From NCBI GenBank assembly GCA_022447585.1, contig JAKVAR010000006.1, forward strand, positions 682,001 to 746,000: 64,000 nucleotides of DNA. The letters are read 5' to 3'. The notes under the pieces are model-generated. The model saw only the letters and a list, made by a program, of their open reading frames with translations, ran no database searches and was not told the DNA's origin. Of the stretch, positions 37,501 to 45,417 are shown one piece after another (within the stretch, counting starts at the first letter, position 1; each line of letters opens with the position of its first letter). This DNA is from Crocinitomicaceae bacterium (lineage in GTDB: Bacteria > Bacteroidota > Bacteroidia > Flavobacteriales_D > Crocinitomicaceae). Both the position numbers and the translations under genes were made by a program.

Positions 37501-37984
37501 AAAGTTCACTATAAAAATTTCGGGTAAGCGAGGCGAGAAAGCTTCTGAAGCAGATTATACTTCCGGGAGAGATTATAAATTAGGGTATTATTTCTTGGAG
37601 CCAAGCTTCATCTATCAGCCTAACACAGTTTTCAGAATTACCTTGGATGGGAGAGCTTCTGAGAAACGAAACGATCCAGATTTAGGGGGAGAGCTGGCTA
37701 CCGTTTATGAGATCGGATCAACTTTTAAATTTAATCAAGCAGAAAAGGGTTCACTTCAGGGGGGTGTGAAGCTGGTAAGTATTGATTATACTGGAATTCA
37801 AAACTCAGCATTGGGGTTTGAAATGCTAGAAGGTTTGAAGCCGGGGGTCAACTATACGTGGAATCTTGGATACCAAAGATCAATCGCCAAAAACCTACAA
37901 ATTTCAGTTCAATATAATGGTCGTAAATCAGAAAATAATAAAATGATTCACTCCGGAGGTATGGAGGTTCGCGCCTTTTTCTAG
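34547..37984 (+). CDS. Large outer-membrane-type protein of unknown function
   Basis: The protein has 1,145 residues from the ATG at 34547; a GTG two codons upstream (34541) is the alternative start. The signal peptide (about 1-22, [16 protein letters not shown]) is clear. The body is beta-rich with many alternating aromatic strands, and the last residues (MEVRAFF) end in phenylalanine as in outer-membrane beta-barrels. About residues 60-400 look like a separate domain ([34 protein letters not shown]). I do not recognise a named family, though proteins of this plan are common in Bacteroidota. The TonB-like gene follows in the same direction. Confidence 0.8.
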   Translation: [1145 protein letters not shown]

Positions 37985-38035
37985 ATACATTGAACCTTCA
38001 TGCATTGTTCTTGTACAGGAAAGAAAAATCGAGCT

Positions 38036-38932
38036 ATGAAATTAGAAATCAAAGAACCTTGTAATGAAGATTGGAACAACATGAAGATTGGAATTGTTTC
38101 ACGTCATTGCGATGTTTGTGAAAAAGGAGTGATGGATTTCACAAAGATGAATCGGTCAGAAATCATCACTTATTTGCTTTCTAATCCAAATGATGAGGTT
38201 TGCGGTAGAATGAATCGAGATCAATTTGATTTCAGACATGAAGATATTCCAATTTTAGTCGAAACTTTAAAGAAACAGAGAACAGTAAACCCATTTTTAA
38301 TCTTAGCACTTGTTTGTTTGAGTTTATCATCATGTGCTCAAGGGCAATCGGATACGACAACTATTAAAACACCACCTCCAATTGAAACGTACGTTATTGG
38401 TAAAGTCGCTTCACCGGATGAGCTTAAAAATCAGATCAATACCTCAGATTCTCTCTCAATTCATGATGAAATATTACAAGGTGAAGTTGTTTGTGAATCA
38501 GTTCAAGAAGTAGGAGAGATTCAGCCTTTCACGATGGGAGAAATTTACGTTCCGGTTGTGGGTGAAATCAAAATTGTTGAAGAACCCGCTCCAATTCAAG
38601 TTATTGATGAACGAATACATCAGTTTGCTGAAAAAATGCCTGAGTTTCCAGGAGGCGTAGATAGTCTATTTGCATTTATCAATAGCAATATTAATTATCC
38701 AAAATATGAAAGGAATCATAACATACAAGGAAACGTTTATGTCCGGTTTGAAGTTGATAAAGCAGGGCAAATTTCAAATCCGCAAATATTAAAATCGGTT
38801 CAGAATTCTAAATTCTTTAATGATGAGGTCTTGAGATTAATCAAGTCCATGCCGAAATGGATTCCAGGAGAAAACCAAGGAAAAAAAGTATCGACTTACA
38901 TGACTTTACCTATCAGGTTCAACTTGAAATAG
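38036..38932 (+). CDS. TonB-like energy transducer with N-terminal Cys domain
   Basis: The protein has 298 residues from the ATG at 38036 (the frame opens 12 codons upstream, at 38000, but those residues do not fit). The first 75 residues hold CNEDWNNM...RHCDVCEKGVMDFTKM, a Cys-rich domain seen in several Bacteroidota envelope proteins. A membrane segment follows (about 83-101, PFLILALVCLSLSSC), then a linker and a TonB C-terminal domain (FPGGVDSLFAFINSNINYPK ... VYVRFEVDKAGQI). It probably transfers energy to an outer-membrane receptor, perhaps the large protein just upstream. The linker has few prolines for a TonB. Confidence 0.8.
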   Translation: MKLEIKEPCNEDWNNMKIGIVSRHCDVCEKGVMDFTKMNRSEIITYLLSNPNDEVCGRMNRDQFDFRHEDIPILVETLKKQRTVNPFLILALVCLSLSSCAQGQSDTTTIKTPPPIETYVIGKVASPDELKNQINTSDSLSIHDEILQGEVVCESVQEVGEIQPFTMGEIYVPVVGEIKIVEEPAPIQVIDERIHQFAEKMPEFPGGVDSLFAFINSNINYPKYERNHNIQGNVYVRFEVDKAGQISNPQILKSVQNSKFFNDEVLRLIKSMPKWIPGENQGKKVSTYMTLPIRFNLK

Positions 38933-38933
38933 A

Positions 38934-40244
38934 TTATTTCTTTCTGAAGAAAATCTTAATTGGAACACCACAGAAATCAAACTCTTCACGAAGTCTGTTC
39001 TCTAAGAAACGCTTATAACTATCCGGAATATATTGAGGTAAATTACAGAAGAAAGCGAATGCTGGAGAATGTGATGGTAATTGCTGTACATACTTGATGC
39101 GAACGTATTTTCCTTTAACAGATGGAGGAGGAGTGTGGTCGATAATTTCAAGCATTACTTCATTGATTTCAGAAGTAGGAATTTTCTTAGTTCTGTTTTC
39201 ATGAACTTCCATTACAGCTTCCAATGTTTTGTGAATACGTTGTTTTGTTACTGTTGAAGTAAAGATGATTGGAACATCGTTAAATGGGGCTAATTGCTCA
39301 CGTACTTTCTCTTCGTATTCTTTCATGGTAGTATGATCTTTCTCAATCAAATCCCATTTATTAACAAGCACAACTACTCCTTTTGAGTTTTTCTCAATGA
39401 TATAGAAAATATGTAGATCTTGTTTTTGAATACCTTCTTCAGCATCAATCATGAAAACACAAACATCTGAATTTTCAATTGCTCGAACTGAACGAAGCAC
39501 TGAGTAGTACTCGATGTCTTCAATAACTTTCGCTTTTTTACGTATTCCTGCCGTATCAACAAGCATGAAGTCGAATCCAAAACCTTTATATCTTGTGTTT
39601 ACTGAGTCACGTGTGGTACCAGAGATGTTTGTTACAATGTTTCTATCTTCTCCTGTAAACGCATTAACCAATGATGATTTGCCAACATTTGGTTTTCCAA
39701 CGATGGCAATGTGAGGTAAGTCCAAACCTGCTAGAGGCGTATCGTCTTCCTTATCAAATTCTTTTACGATTTCATCAAGTAATTCACCAGTGCCACTTCC
39801 ATTGGTAGCAGAAACATCAAAGACATCTCCTAGGCCTAATGACCAGAATTCGGAAGATAAACCAAAACGATCGGCATTATCAACCTTGTTGGCAACGATA
39901 AAAACCTTTTTTCCAGATTTACGAAGTAATTTTGCAACAGTCTCGTCTAAATCAACAATTCCTGTCATAACATCTAACATGAAAATGATGACGTTTGCTT
40001 CTTCAATAGCAATAACTGCTTGTTTTCTGATTTCAGCTTCGAATATATCGTCTGAACCGTTAACATAACCACCAGTATCAATAACTGAAAAGTCTACGCC
40101 GTTCCATTCACCTCTTCCGTAAAGACGGTCTCTGGTAACACCACTTACTTCTTTAACGATTGCTCGTCTCGATTCTGTTAACCGGTTGAATAAAGTTGAT
40201 TTACCAACATTTGGGCGCCCTACAATTGCAATAATATTACTCAT
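38934..40244 (-). CDS. der: GTPase Der (EngA), ribosome assembly
   Basis: Der has two tandem GTPase domains and assists 50S ribosome assembly. Here the first P-loop is GRPNVGKST (about 8-16) and the second is GKPNVGKSS (about 182-190); both have DTxG and NKxD motifs, and a KH-like C-terminal domain follows. Length is 436 residues, as expected. It follows era by 36 bases in the same direction, so the two form a small operon. The gene converges with tonB with only one base between stops. Confidence 0.97.
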   Translation of the reverse strand: MSNIIAIVGRPNVGKSTLFNRLTESRRAIVKEVSGVTRDRLYGRGEWNGVDFSVIDTGGYVNGSDDIFEAEIRKQAVIAIEEANVIIFMLDVMTGIVDLDETVAKLLRKSGKKVFIVANKVDNADRFGLSSEFWSLGLGDVFDVSATNGSGTGELLDEIVKEFDKEDDTPLAGLDLPHIAIVGKPNVGKSSLVNAFTGEDRNIVTNISGTTRDSVNTRYKGFGFDFMLVDTAGIRKKAKVIEDIEYYSVLRSVRAIENSDVCVFMIDAEEGIQKQDLHIFYIIEKNSKGVVVLVNKWDLIEKDHTTMKEYEEKVREQLAPFNDVPIIFTSTVTKQRIHKTLEAVMEVHENRTKKIPTSEINEVMLEIIDHTPPPSVKGKYVRIKYVQQLPSHSPAFAFFCNLPQYIPDSYKRFLENRLREEFDFCGVPIKIFFRKK

Positions 40245-40280
40245 ATCTCTAAATCGATTTCTACAACTACTTGCGTAATT

Positions 40281-41156
40281 CTAGTATCCGTATTTCTTTA
40301 ACTTTTGATCAGACCCTCTCCAATCCTTATCCACCTTTACAAATGTTTCCAAGAAAACTTTTTTCTCGATGAACTTTTCCATTTCAATACGTGATTCTCG
40401 ACCAATTCGTTTCAGCATATCACCACCTTTTCCGATAATGATGCCTTTTTGAGAATTACGTTCAACTATAATTATCGCTCTAATACGCGTAATGTCTGCT
40501 TCTTCCTTGTATTCCTCAATTTCAACTTGTGTTGCATAAGGAATTTCTTTTTTACAGTGGATAAAGATTTTTTCACGAATCATTTCAGAGATGAAAAACC
40601 TCATCGGACGATCTGTAATTGCGTCTTTATCAAAGTAAGGTGGGCTTTCTGGAATGTGAAGAAGAATTTCTTCCCAAACGCCATCAATACTGAATCCATG
40701 TAGGGCTGAAATAGGAAAAACGTTCGCCTGAGGTAAACGTTCTTGCCAATATGCCAATTTTTCAGCAACATTATTCTGATCCGATAAATCCATTTTGTTA
40801 ATCAAGCAAATCACAGGAACCTTTGCGTTTTGAATCCGTTCTAATGTTTCCTTGTGATTCATTTCAGTCTCTTTCGTATCTGTCACAAATATGATTACAT
40901 CAGCATCTTTGATCGATGTATTTACATAATCCATCATGTTGTCATGGAGCTTATAAGCCGAGTTTACAACACCTGGAGTGTCAGAGAAAACTATCTGATG
41001 GTCCTCTGTATTAACGATTCCCATTATACGATGCCTTGTAGTCTGAGCCTTAGAAGTAACGATTGATAATTTCTCGCCCACGAGTTGATTCATGAGTGTT
41101 GATTTACCAACGTTTGGACTTCCAACTATACTTACAAAACCTGATTTATGCGCCAT
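40281..41156 (-). CDS. era: GTPase Era, 16S rRNA maturation
   Basis: Era binds 16S rRNA and 30S subunits and couples maturation to growth. The 291 residues contain a GTPase domain (GSPNVGKST about 10-18, DTPG, NKMD) and a KH domain (IIIGKGGDMLKRIGRESRIEMEK). Both match the family in order and length. It is upstream of der, an informative pairing of two ribosome assembly GTPases. Confidence 0.97.
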   Translation of the reverse strand: MAHKSGFVSIVGSPNVGKSTLMNQLVGEKLSIVTSKAQTTRHRIMGIVNTEDHQIVFSDTPGVVNSAYKLHDNMMDYVNTSIKDADVIIFVTDTKETEMNHKETLERIQNAKVPVICLINKMDLSDQNNVAEKLAYWQERLPQANVFPISALHGFSIDGVWEEILLHIPESPPYFDKDAITDRPMRFFISEMIREKIFIHCKKEIPYATQVEIEEYKEEADITRIRAIIIVERNSQKGIIIGKGGDMLKRIGRESRIEMEKFIEKKVFLETFVKVDKDWRGSDQKLKKYGY

Positions 41157-41212
41157 TTCTACGAATTGAATTGCAAAGAAACGGAATTTAGTTGAGAATG
41201 AACACTTAAAGT

Positions 41213-42115
41213 TTAACGTCTACGCCCGGATTTAGATGAGCGATTAGATTTATTCGATCTTGCTGGATTTTTTGGCGTTGAGCGAACCTGACGATTAGGT
41301 GAAGTTTTCGTCGCCTTCTTTTGAGTAGGTTTCACGCTCGGTCTTTTAGCTTGACTTTTAGTGTGACTTTTAGTGTGATTCTTCGTTATATGCGTTTTTG
41401 TGCTTTTTTTGTTCACTGCTTTTTGCTTATTCACTGGGTGATGAACATGCTTAGCTTTGAAGGTATGCGAATGAACTTTGTGTTTATAGTAATGTCCATG
41501 AGCTCTTCTACAACGGTATATCTTAACTCTTCTGTAATGAACGTGATAACGTACATGTCTTGTCCTGTATACTGACCAAACAACAGGTCTCCATGGTCTA
41601 TACCAGTTTGGACACCTGTTGTATCTCCATGGAGAAACCCAAATAACGTAACTAGGACTGTAGATATGTCTAATTGGTCTCCAGTGATAAACATTCACTG
41701 TCTTAGAGTCAACTTGAGGCTCAATGATGTAGTCCTTACCGTATAATGTTTCATCACCAATGATTTGAGCATTAACAACTTCATCTCCAGATTTTTCTAT
41801 CTCAATAACTGCAATGTCTTGTGATTCTGTATCGCTGTATGGTACTTGTAGAGTTAATGCATGAACATCGCCATCAGCGTAATCGATTACCCGAATGTAA
41901 TCTACAAATCCGTCTTGGTTAAGGTCAAGATTGTTTACTCCGTTTTTTTCAGAGTTTAGTTCTTGTTCAAATTCTTCAATGGAATCAGATTTTTTGAACA
42001 ATTCCATAACTGCATCTAAATCTAAATGATCTCCAGAAGTTCCTAATTGATCTTCGTTACTCATTCCAAAGAATGCAAGTAAGGCGAAGCTGAATGATAA
42101 CATGTATGATTTCAT
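41213..42115 (-). CDS. Secreted protein with acidic head and very basic tail
   Basis: The 300-residue product is not one I recognise. A signal peptide (about 1-19) leads into an acidic domain (about 20-140) with an EF-hand-like loop (LDLNQDGFVDYIRV). The rest is unusual: Trp-, Tyr- and His-rich (about 140-220), then a tail made of Lys, Ser, Arg and Pro (to the end, RSSKSGRRR). Such a tail could bind polysaccharide, DNA or other acidic polymers. The leader carries a 12-bp hairpin just before the ATG. The gene lies 69 bases after the S9 oligopeptidase and may be cotranscribed with it. Confidence 0.75.
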   Translation of the reverse strand: MKSYMLSFSFALLAFFGMSNEDQLGTSGDHLDLDAVMELFKKSDSIEEFEQELNSEKNGVNNLDLNQDGFVDYIRVIDYADGDVHALTLQVPYSDTESQDIAVIEIEKSGDEVVNAQIIGDETLYGKDYIIEPQVDSKTVNVYHWRPIRHIYSPSYVIWVSPWRYNRCPNWYRPWRPVVWSVYRTRHVRYHVHYRRVKIYRCRRAHGHYYKHKVHSHTFKAKHVHHPVNKQKAVNKKSTKTHITKNHTKSHTKSQAKRPSVKPTQKKATKTSPNRQVRSTPKNPARSNKSNRSSKSGRRR

Positions 42116-42166
42116 AACTTTCGATTTTTAATTCGTCTAGTTTATAGACAACTCAAAAATCGAAAG
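42116..42166 (-). promoter_or_regulatory. Leader hairpin directly before the start codon
   Basis: Arms 42118-42129 and 42155-42166 are perfectly complementary over 12 bp, and the loop holds a second smaller inverted repeat (GTCTA / TAGAC). The ATG is 42113-42115, so the hairpin sits in the space where the ribosome binds. There is no T-run, so it is more likely a control or processing structure than a terminator. Confidence 0.5.
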
Positions 42167-42184
42167 GTTTAATTTGAAATGAAA

Positions 42185-44335
42185 TTATTTTTTAATTCCT
42201 TCAAGATCAAGTAGGAATGCGTACTCTAAAGCAACTTCTTTATAACGTTCAAATCTTCCAGAAGCACCGCCATGGCCGACGTCCATGTTACAGTGCATCA
42301 TTAATAAATTGTCATCTGTTTTATATGCACGAAGTTTAGCAATCCATTTTGCTGGCTCCCAATATTGAACTTGACTATCCCAATATCCCGTTGTAATTAA
42401 AAGGTTTGGGTAAGCTTTTTTCTCGATATTATCGTAGGGAGAGTATGATTTGATGTAATCGTAATATGCTTTGTTTTTTGGATTCCCCCATTCATCAAAC
42501 TCACCAGTGGTTAATGGAATTGATTCATCTAGCATGGTCGATACAACATCAACGAATGGAACTTGTGCAATAACACCATTCCATAATTCAGGTTCCATAT
42601 TGATAATTGCTCCCATCAATAATCCACCCGCAGAGCCTCCTTGTGCATATAGGTGTTCTGTTGAAGTATAATTGTTCTCAATTAAGTATTTACCGCAATC
42701 GATGAAGTCATTGAATGTATTTTTCTTCTTTAGAAGTTTTCCATCTTCATACCAATGACGCCCCATTTCTTGGCCACCGCGAATATGAGCAATCGCAAAG
42801 ACAAACCCTCTATCTAATAGACTCAATCTCACGGAACTGAAGTAAGCATCCATACTACTGCCATAAGATCCATAAGCATAAAGTAAAAGAGGTGCTTTTC
42901 CATCTTTCTTCATTCCTTTTTTATAGACCATTGAAATCGGAACATTAACTCCATCTCTAACTTCAGCGAACATTCTTTCCGACGTGTAATTGTCCGGAGA
43001 GAATTTGTCATCCATTACGGCTGCTTGTTTTTTTAATTCTTGCTCCTTCGTATTCATATTGTAATCATATGTAGACATTGGAGTTGTTAATGAAGTATAA
43101 TTGTAACGCAGTTCGTCTGTGTCAAACTCAAGATTTGTTGTGGAGTAGGCCATGTATGCAGGATCATTGAATTGAATATAATGCTCCGATCCATCTGCCC
43201 ATTTCATGACACGAAGTTGATTTAATCCGTTTTCGCGTTCTGAAACAACCAAGTGATTTTTGAATATGTCAATATCTTCCAATAGTACATCTGCTCTATG
43301 TGCAATTACTTCTTCCCAATTTGATTTATCTGTTGCGCTAATTGGCGTCTTCATTAATTTGAAGTTCTTCGCTCCATCATTTGTAACGATGTAGAAATAT
43401 TCTCCAAAGTGACTCACAGAATATTCATGATCTTTTTCTCTTGCTTGAACTAATTTCCATTCTCCGTTAGGATTATTAGCATCTAAATACTGAGTTTCTG
43501 AAGATAAGGTTGACCAAGATCCCATAAAGATGAAGTCACCTGATTTAGATTTTGAAATCCATGCATTAAAAGTCTCATCTTTCTCTTCGTAAACTAATTC
43601 ATCAGAGTCTTGACTAGTTCCTAAAGTGTGTTTATAAATTTGACATGAACGGAGTGTAACGGGGTCTTTCTTCGTGTAAAAAACAGTCTTATTGTCATTG
43701 GCCCAAGTAATTCCACCTGTTGTATTCTCAATTTTATCTGATAGAACCTTACCAGTTTCAAGGTCTTTAAAATGAATTGTATACTGCCTTCTTGAGACTA
43801 AGTCAACACTGTATGCCATCATTTTATTATTTGTACTCACACTTAAACCACCTAAAGCAAAGTAAGATTGATCTTTTCCGAGTTCAGGACCGTTTAGAAT
43901 GATTTCTTCTTTTCCGTCCATCGATTCTTTCTTTCTGCAGTTCAATCCATAATCTTCTCCAGCTTCAAACCTACTATAATAGACGTAACCGTTCTTCTTA
44001 TAAGGAACAGACGAGTCGTCTTGTTTTATTCTTCCTACGATTTCATCAAATAGTTCTTTTTGAAAAACATTTGTATGGGCCATTTTGGCATTAAGGTAAT
44101 CGTTCTCAGCATTCAAATAGTCAAGAACGTCTTGCGTTTGAGCATCCGGATTTTTAGCTTCTTTTTGTTCGTCTGATAATCTCATCCAAAAATAATCATC
44201 TACACGGGTATCACCATGTATACTTATTTCTTCTGCTATTTTTTTTGCTTCTGGAGCTTTCATATTTGATTCTTCTGGTTGTGGTGAACAGCTAGTTACT
44301 AGAGCTGTTAAAATTGAGAAATGAATGAGTTTCAT
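42185..44335 (-). CDS. S9-family prolyl oligopeptidase / oligopeptidase B, lipoprotein
   Basis: The 716-residue enzyme cleaves short peptides. It has a lipobox (TALVTSC, C16), so it is likely anchored in the envelope. The N-terminal half is the beta-propeller gate, including DDYFWMRLSDEQ near 47-58. The catalytic domain contains S568 in GGSAGG, and H688 in VGHGGASG; the Asp lies between. Overall pattern (ISMVYKKGMKKDGKAPLLLYAYGSYG) is that of oligopeptidase B. The propeller restricts substrates to peptides. Confidence 0.92.
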   Translation of the reverse strand: MKLIHFSILTALVTSCSPQPEESNMKAPEAKKIAEEISIHGDTRVDDYFWMRLSDEQKEAKNPDAQTQDVLDYLNAENDYLNAKMAHTNVFQKELFDEIVGRIKQDDSSVPYKKNGYVYYSRFEAGEDYGLNCRKKESMDGKEEIILNGPELGKDQSYFALGGLSVSTNNKMMAYSVDLVSRRQYTIHFKDLETGKVLSDKIENTTGGITWANDNKTVFYTKKDPVTLRSCQIYKHTLGTSQDSDELVYEEKDETFNAWISKSKSGDFIFMGSWSTLSSETQYLDANNPNGEWKLVQAREKDHEYSVSHFGEYFYIVTNDGAKNFKLMKTPISATDKSNWEEVIAHRADVLLEDIDIFKNHLVVSERENGLNQLRVMKWADGSEHYIQFNDPAYMAYSTTNLEFDTDELRYNYTSLTTPMSTYDYNMNTKEQELKKQAAVMDDKFSPDNYTSERMFAEVRDGVNVPISMVYKKGMKKDGKAPLLLYAYGSYGSSMDAYFSSVRLSLLDRGFVFAIAHIRGGQEMGRHWYEDGKLLKKKNTFNDFIDCGKYLIENNYTSTEHLYAQGGSAGGLLMGAIINMEPELWNGVIAQVPFVDVVSTMLDESIPLTTGEFDEWGNPKNKAYYDYIKSYSPYDNIEKKAYPNLLITTGYWDSQVQYWEPAKWIAKLRAYKTDDNLLMMHCNMDVGHGGASGRFERYKEVALEYAFLLDLEGIKK

Positions 44336-44455
44336 AATTTTTTGGCTTTGCGGACTGCAAGTTAGTTATTTAGGTAGGATGAACAAATAAAAAATATGAG
44401 ATATCATAACTCTGATATTCTCTTAATTGTTCTTTATCACTTTTAAATATTCTTA
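44336..44455. other. Intergenic region left of the desaturase fossil
   Basis: This 120-base AT-rich stretch is the upstream region of the oligopeptidase gene. I see no clear TAnnTTTG element. Confidence 0.4.
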
Positions 44456-45035
44456 CTACAGGATAGAATAAATCAATCTCACATCAAGAAGACCCAAGTT
44501 TAATCTTGATCCATCTTTAGTATGCTTGTTGTGATATTCTGATCCTATCATTAGAAGATAAAAAGGTATTAAGTTGACGTAAGTGTCTCTAAAATTGAAA
44601 TTTATATATCCGGATTTCTGCACGAACCATTTAATAATTGCTCCATGAAGAGGTTCCCTGATAAAATGAAGTGAGATTAACAAATACATCCACCAAGAAG
44701 TTCCAAACTGAATATAAAAGACAATGTAAAATGCACTTTAAAACAAACGGGAAAACCAATGATGCGTAATCATTCTAAAATGATCGTCATTCGGTTGCGT
44801 CTTTGGAAATTGATTTGTCTACTTAGGCGGATGTGTGTCTTTTTCAGTATCGGTATAAGTGTGGTGCATTCTATGTAGGATGCCTTAGGCATAAGGACTC
44901 AAATAAGAAGGGCCTTGCGTAATGAAAGTGAGAGCGAAAAAAGACTTCTCTCAGAACTTAGACTGAGTAAACATTTTATGTGCGACATATCTAGAAATCA
45001 TAAAGATCTTGAAATGCAAAAAAAGCGTCCAAATT
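44456..45035 (-). pseudogene. Acyl-CoA/fatty-acid desaturase fossil with four in-frame stops
   Basis: One reading frame on the minus strand, read through stops, gives a contiguous desaturase-like protein of about 193 codons. It contains AHKMFTQSKF, TFITQGPSYLSPYA, GILHRMHHTYTDTEKD (a complete second histidine box), then HGAIIKWFVQKSGYINF and GSEYHNKHT (a damaged third box). The stops are at 44951-44953, 44885-44887, 44819-44821 and 44738-44740. The first box reads SRYVAH instead of HRY..H, so it is also broken. The 5' end is cut at 45036 by an IS-end-like repeat; only the last 77 codons remain open. This is a long-dead gene. Confidence 0.88.
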
Positions 45036-45103
45036 GGAAGTAAAATTGACAAAATGCTACTTTAGGACGCAAAAGTGAGCAAAATGTTACCCTAATATGT
45101 TAC
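45036..45103 (+). repeat. 68-bp IS-end-like repeat, copy A
   Basis: It is identical over 68 bp to copy B at 52524-52591; the 3' part is shared with copy C near 58906-58940. It holds two variants of a 19-bp unit, AAAATTGACAAAATGCTAC and AAAAGTGAGCAAAATGTTAC. The left edge coincides with the cut in the desaturase fossil, so it is probably the end of a transposable element whose body is gone. Confidence 0.7.
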
Positions 45104-45158
45104 GCAGAAAATTCTATTAATCTTTAAAAATTAAATGACTTTCAATTTCTGTCGCTGT

Positions 45159-45254
45159 TCAATCGTCTGGATGAATTCCAGGGGCATTAATTTGCTGTGA
45201 GAATGAATTGATTCCAATCATTATTGAAAGTATTAACGAGACTTGGTTTTTCAT
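45159..45254 (-). pseudogene. Truncated secreted-protein start (31 codons)
   Basis: An ATG at 45254 opens a 31-residue frame that is nearly all signal peptide (MKNQVSLILSIMIGINSFSQ) and then stops after INAPGIHPDD. It is probably the 5' stub of a secreted-protein gene cut by rearrangement; a tiny real secreted peptide is possible. Confidence 0.4.
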
Positions 45255-45349
45255 TTCTTGAGATTTACTTTAATTCTATTGTTCATTAAAACGATAACTT
45301 TTGAAGACTGAAGGTATGAACGTATTGAATTTGAGATAGTTTAAAGTAT

Positions 45350-45376
45350 GAAAAAAGGGTAGCCAATTGGCTACCC
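45350..45376 (-). terminator. Terminator of the secreted-protein gene
   Basis: GGGTAGCC AATT GGCTACCC (45357-45376) is a perfect 8-bp stem, followed on the minus strand by six T residues. A diverged copy lies at 58788-58813. Confidence 0.85.
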
Positions 45377-45417
45377 GCACTATTCAGGTTAGAGTAAGAT
45401 ACATCTTGTTAATTACT

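Noticed and set aside
44456-44689. A 77-codon open frame as a separate gene.
   Set aside because: It is the last open part of the desaturase fossil; the upstream match continues through four stops.
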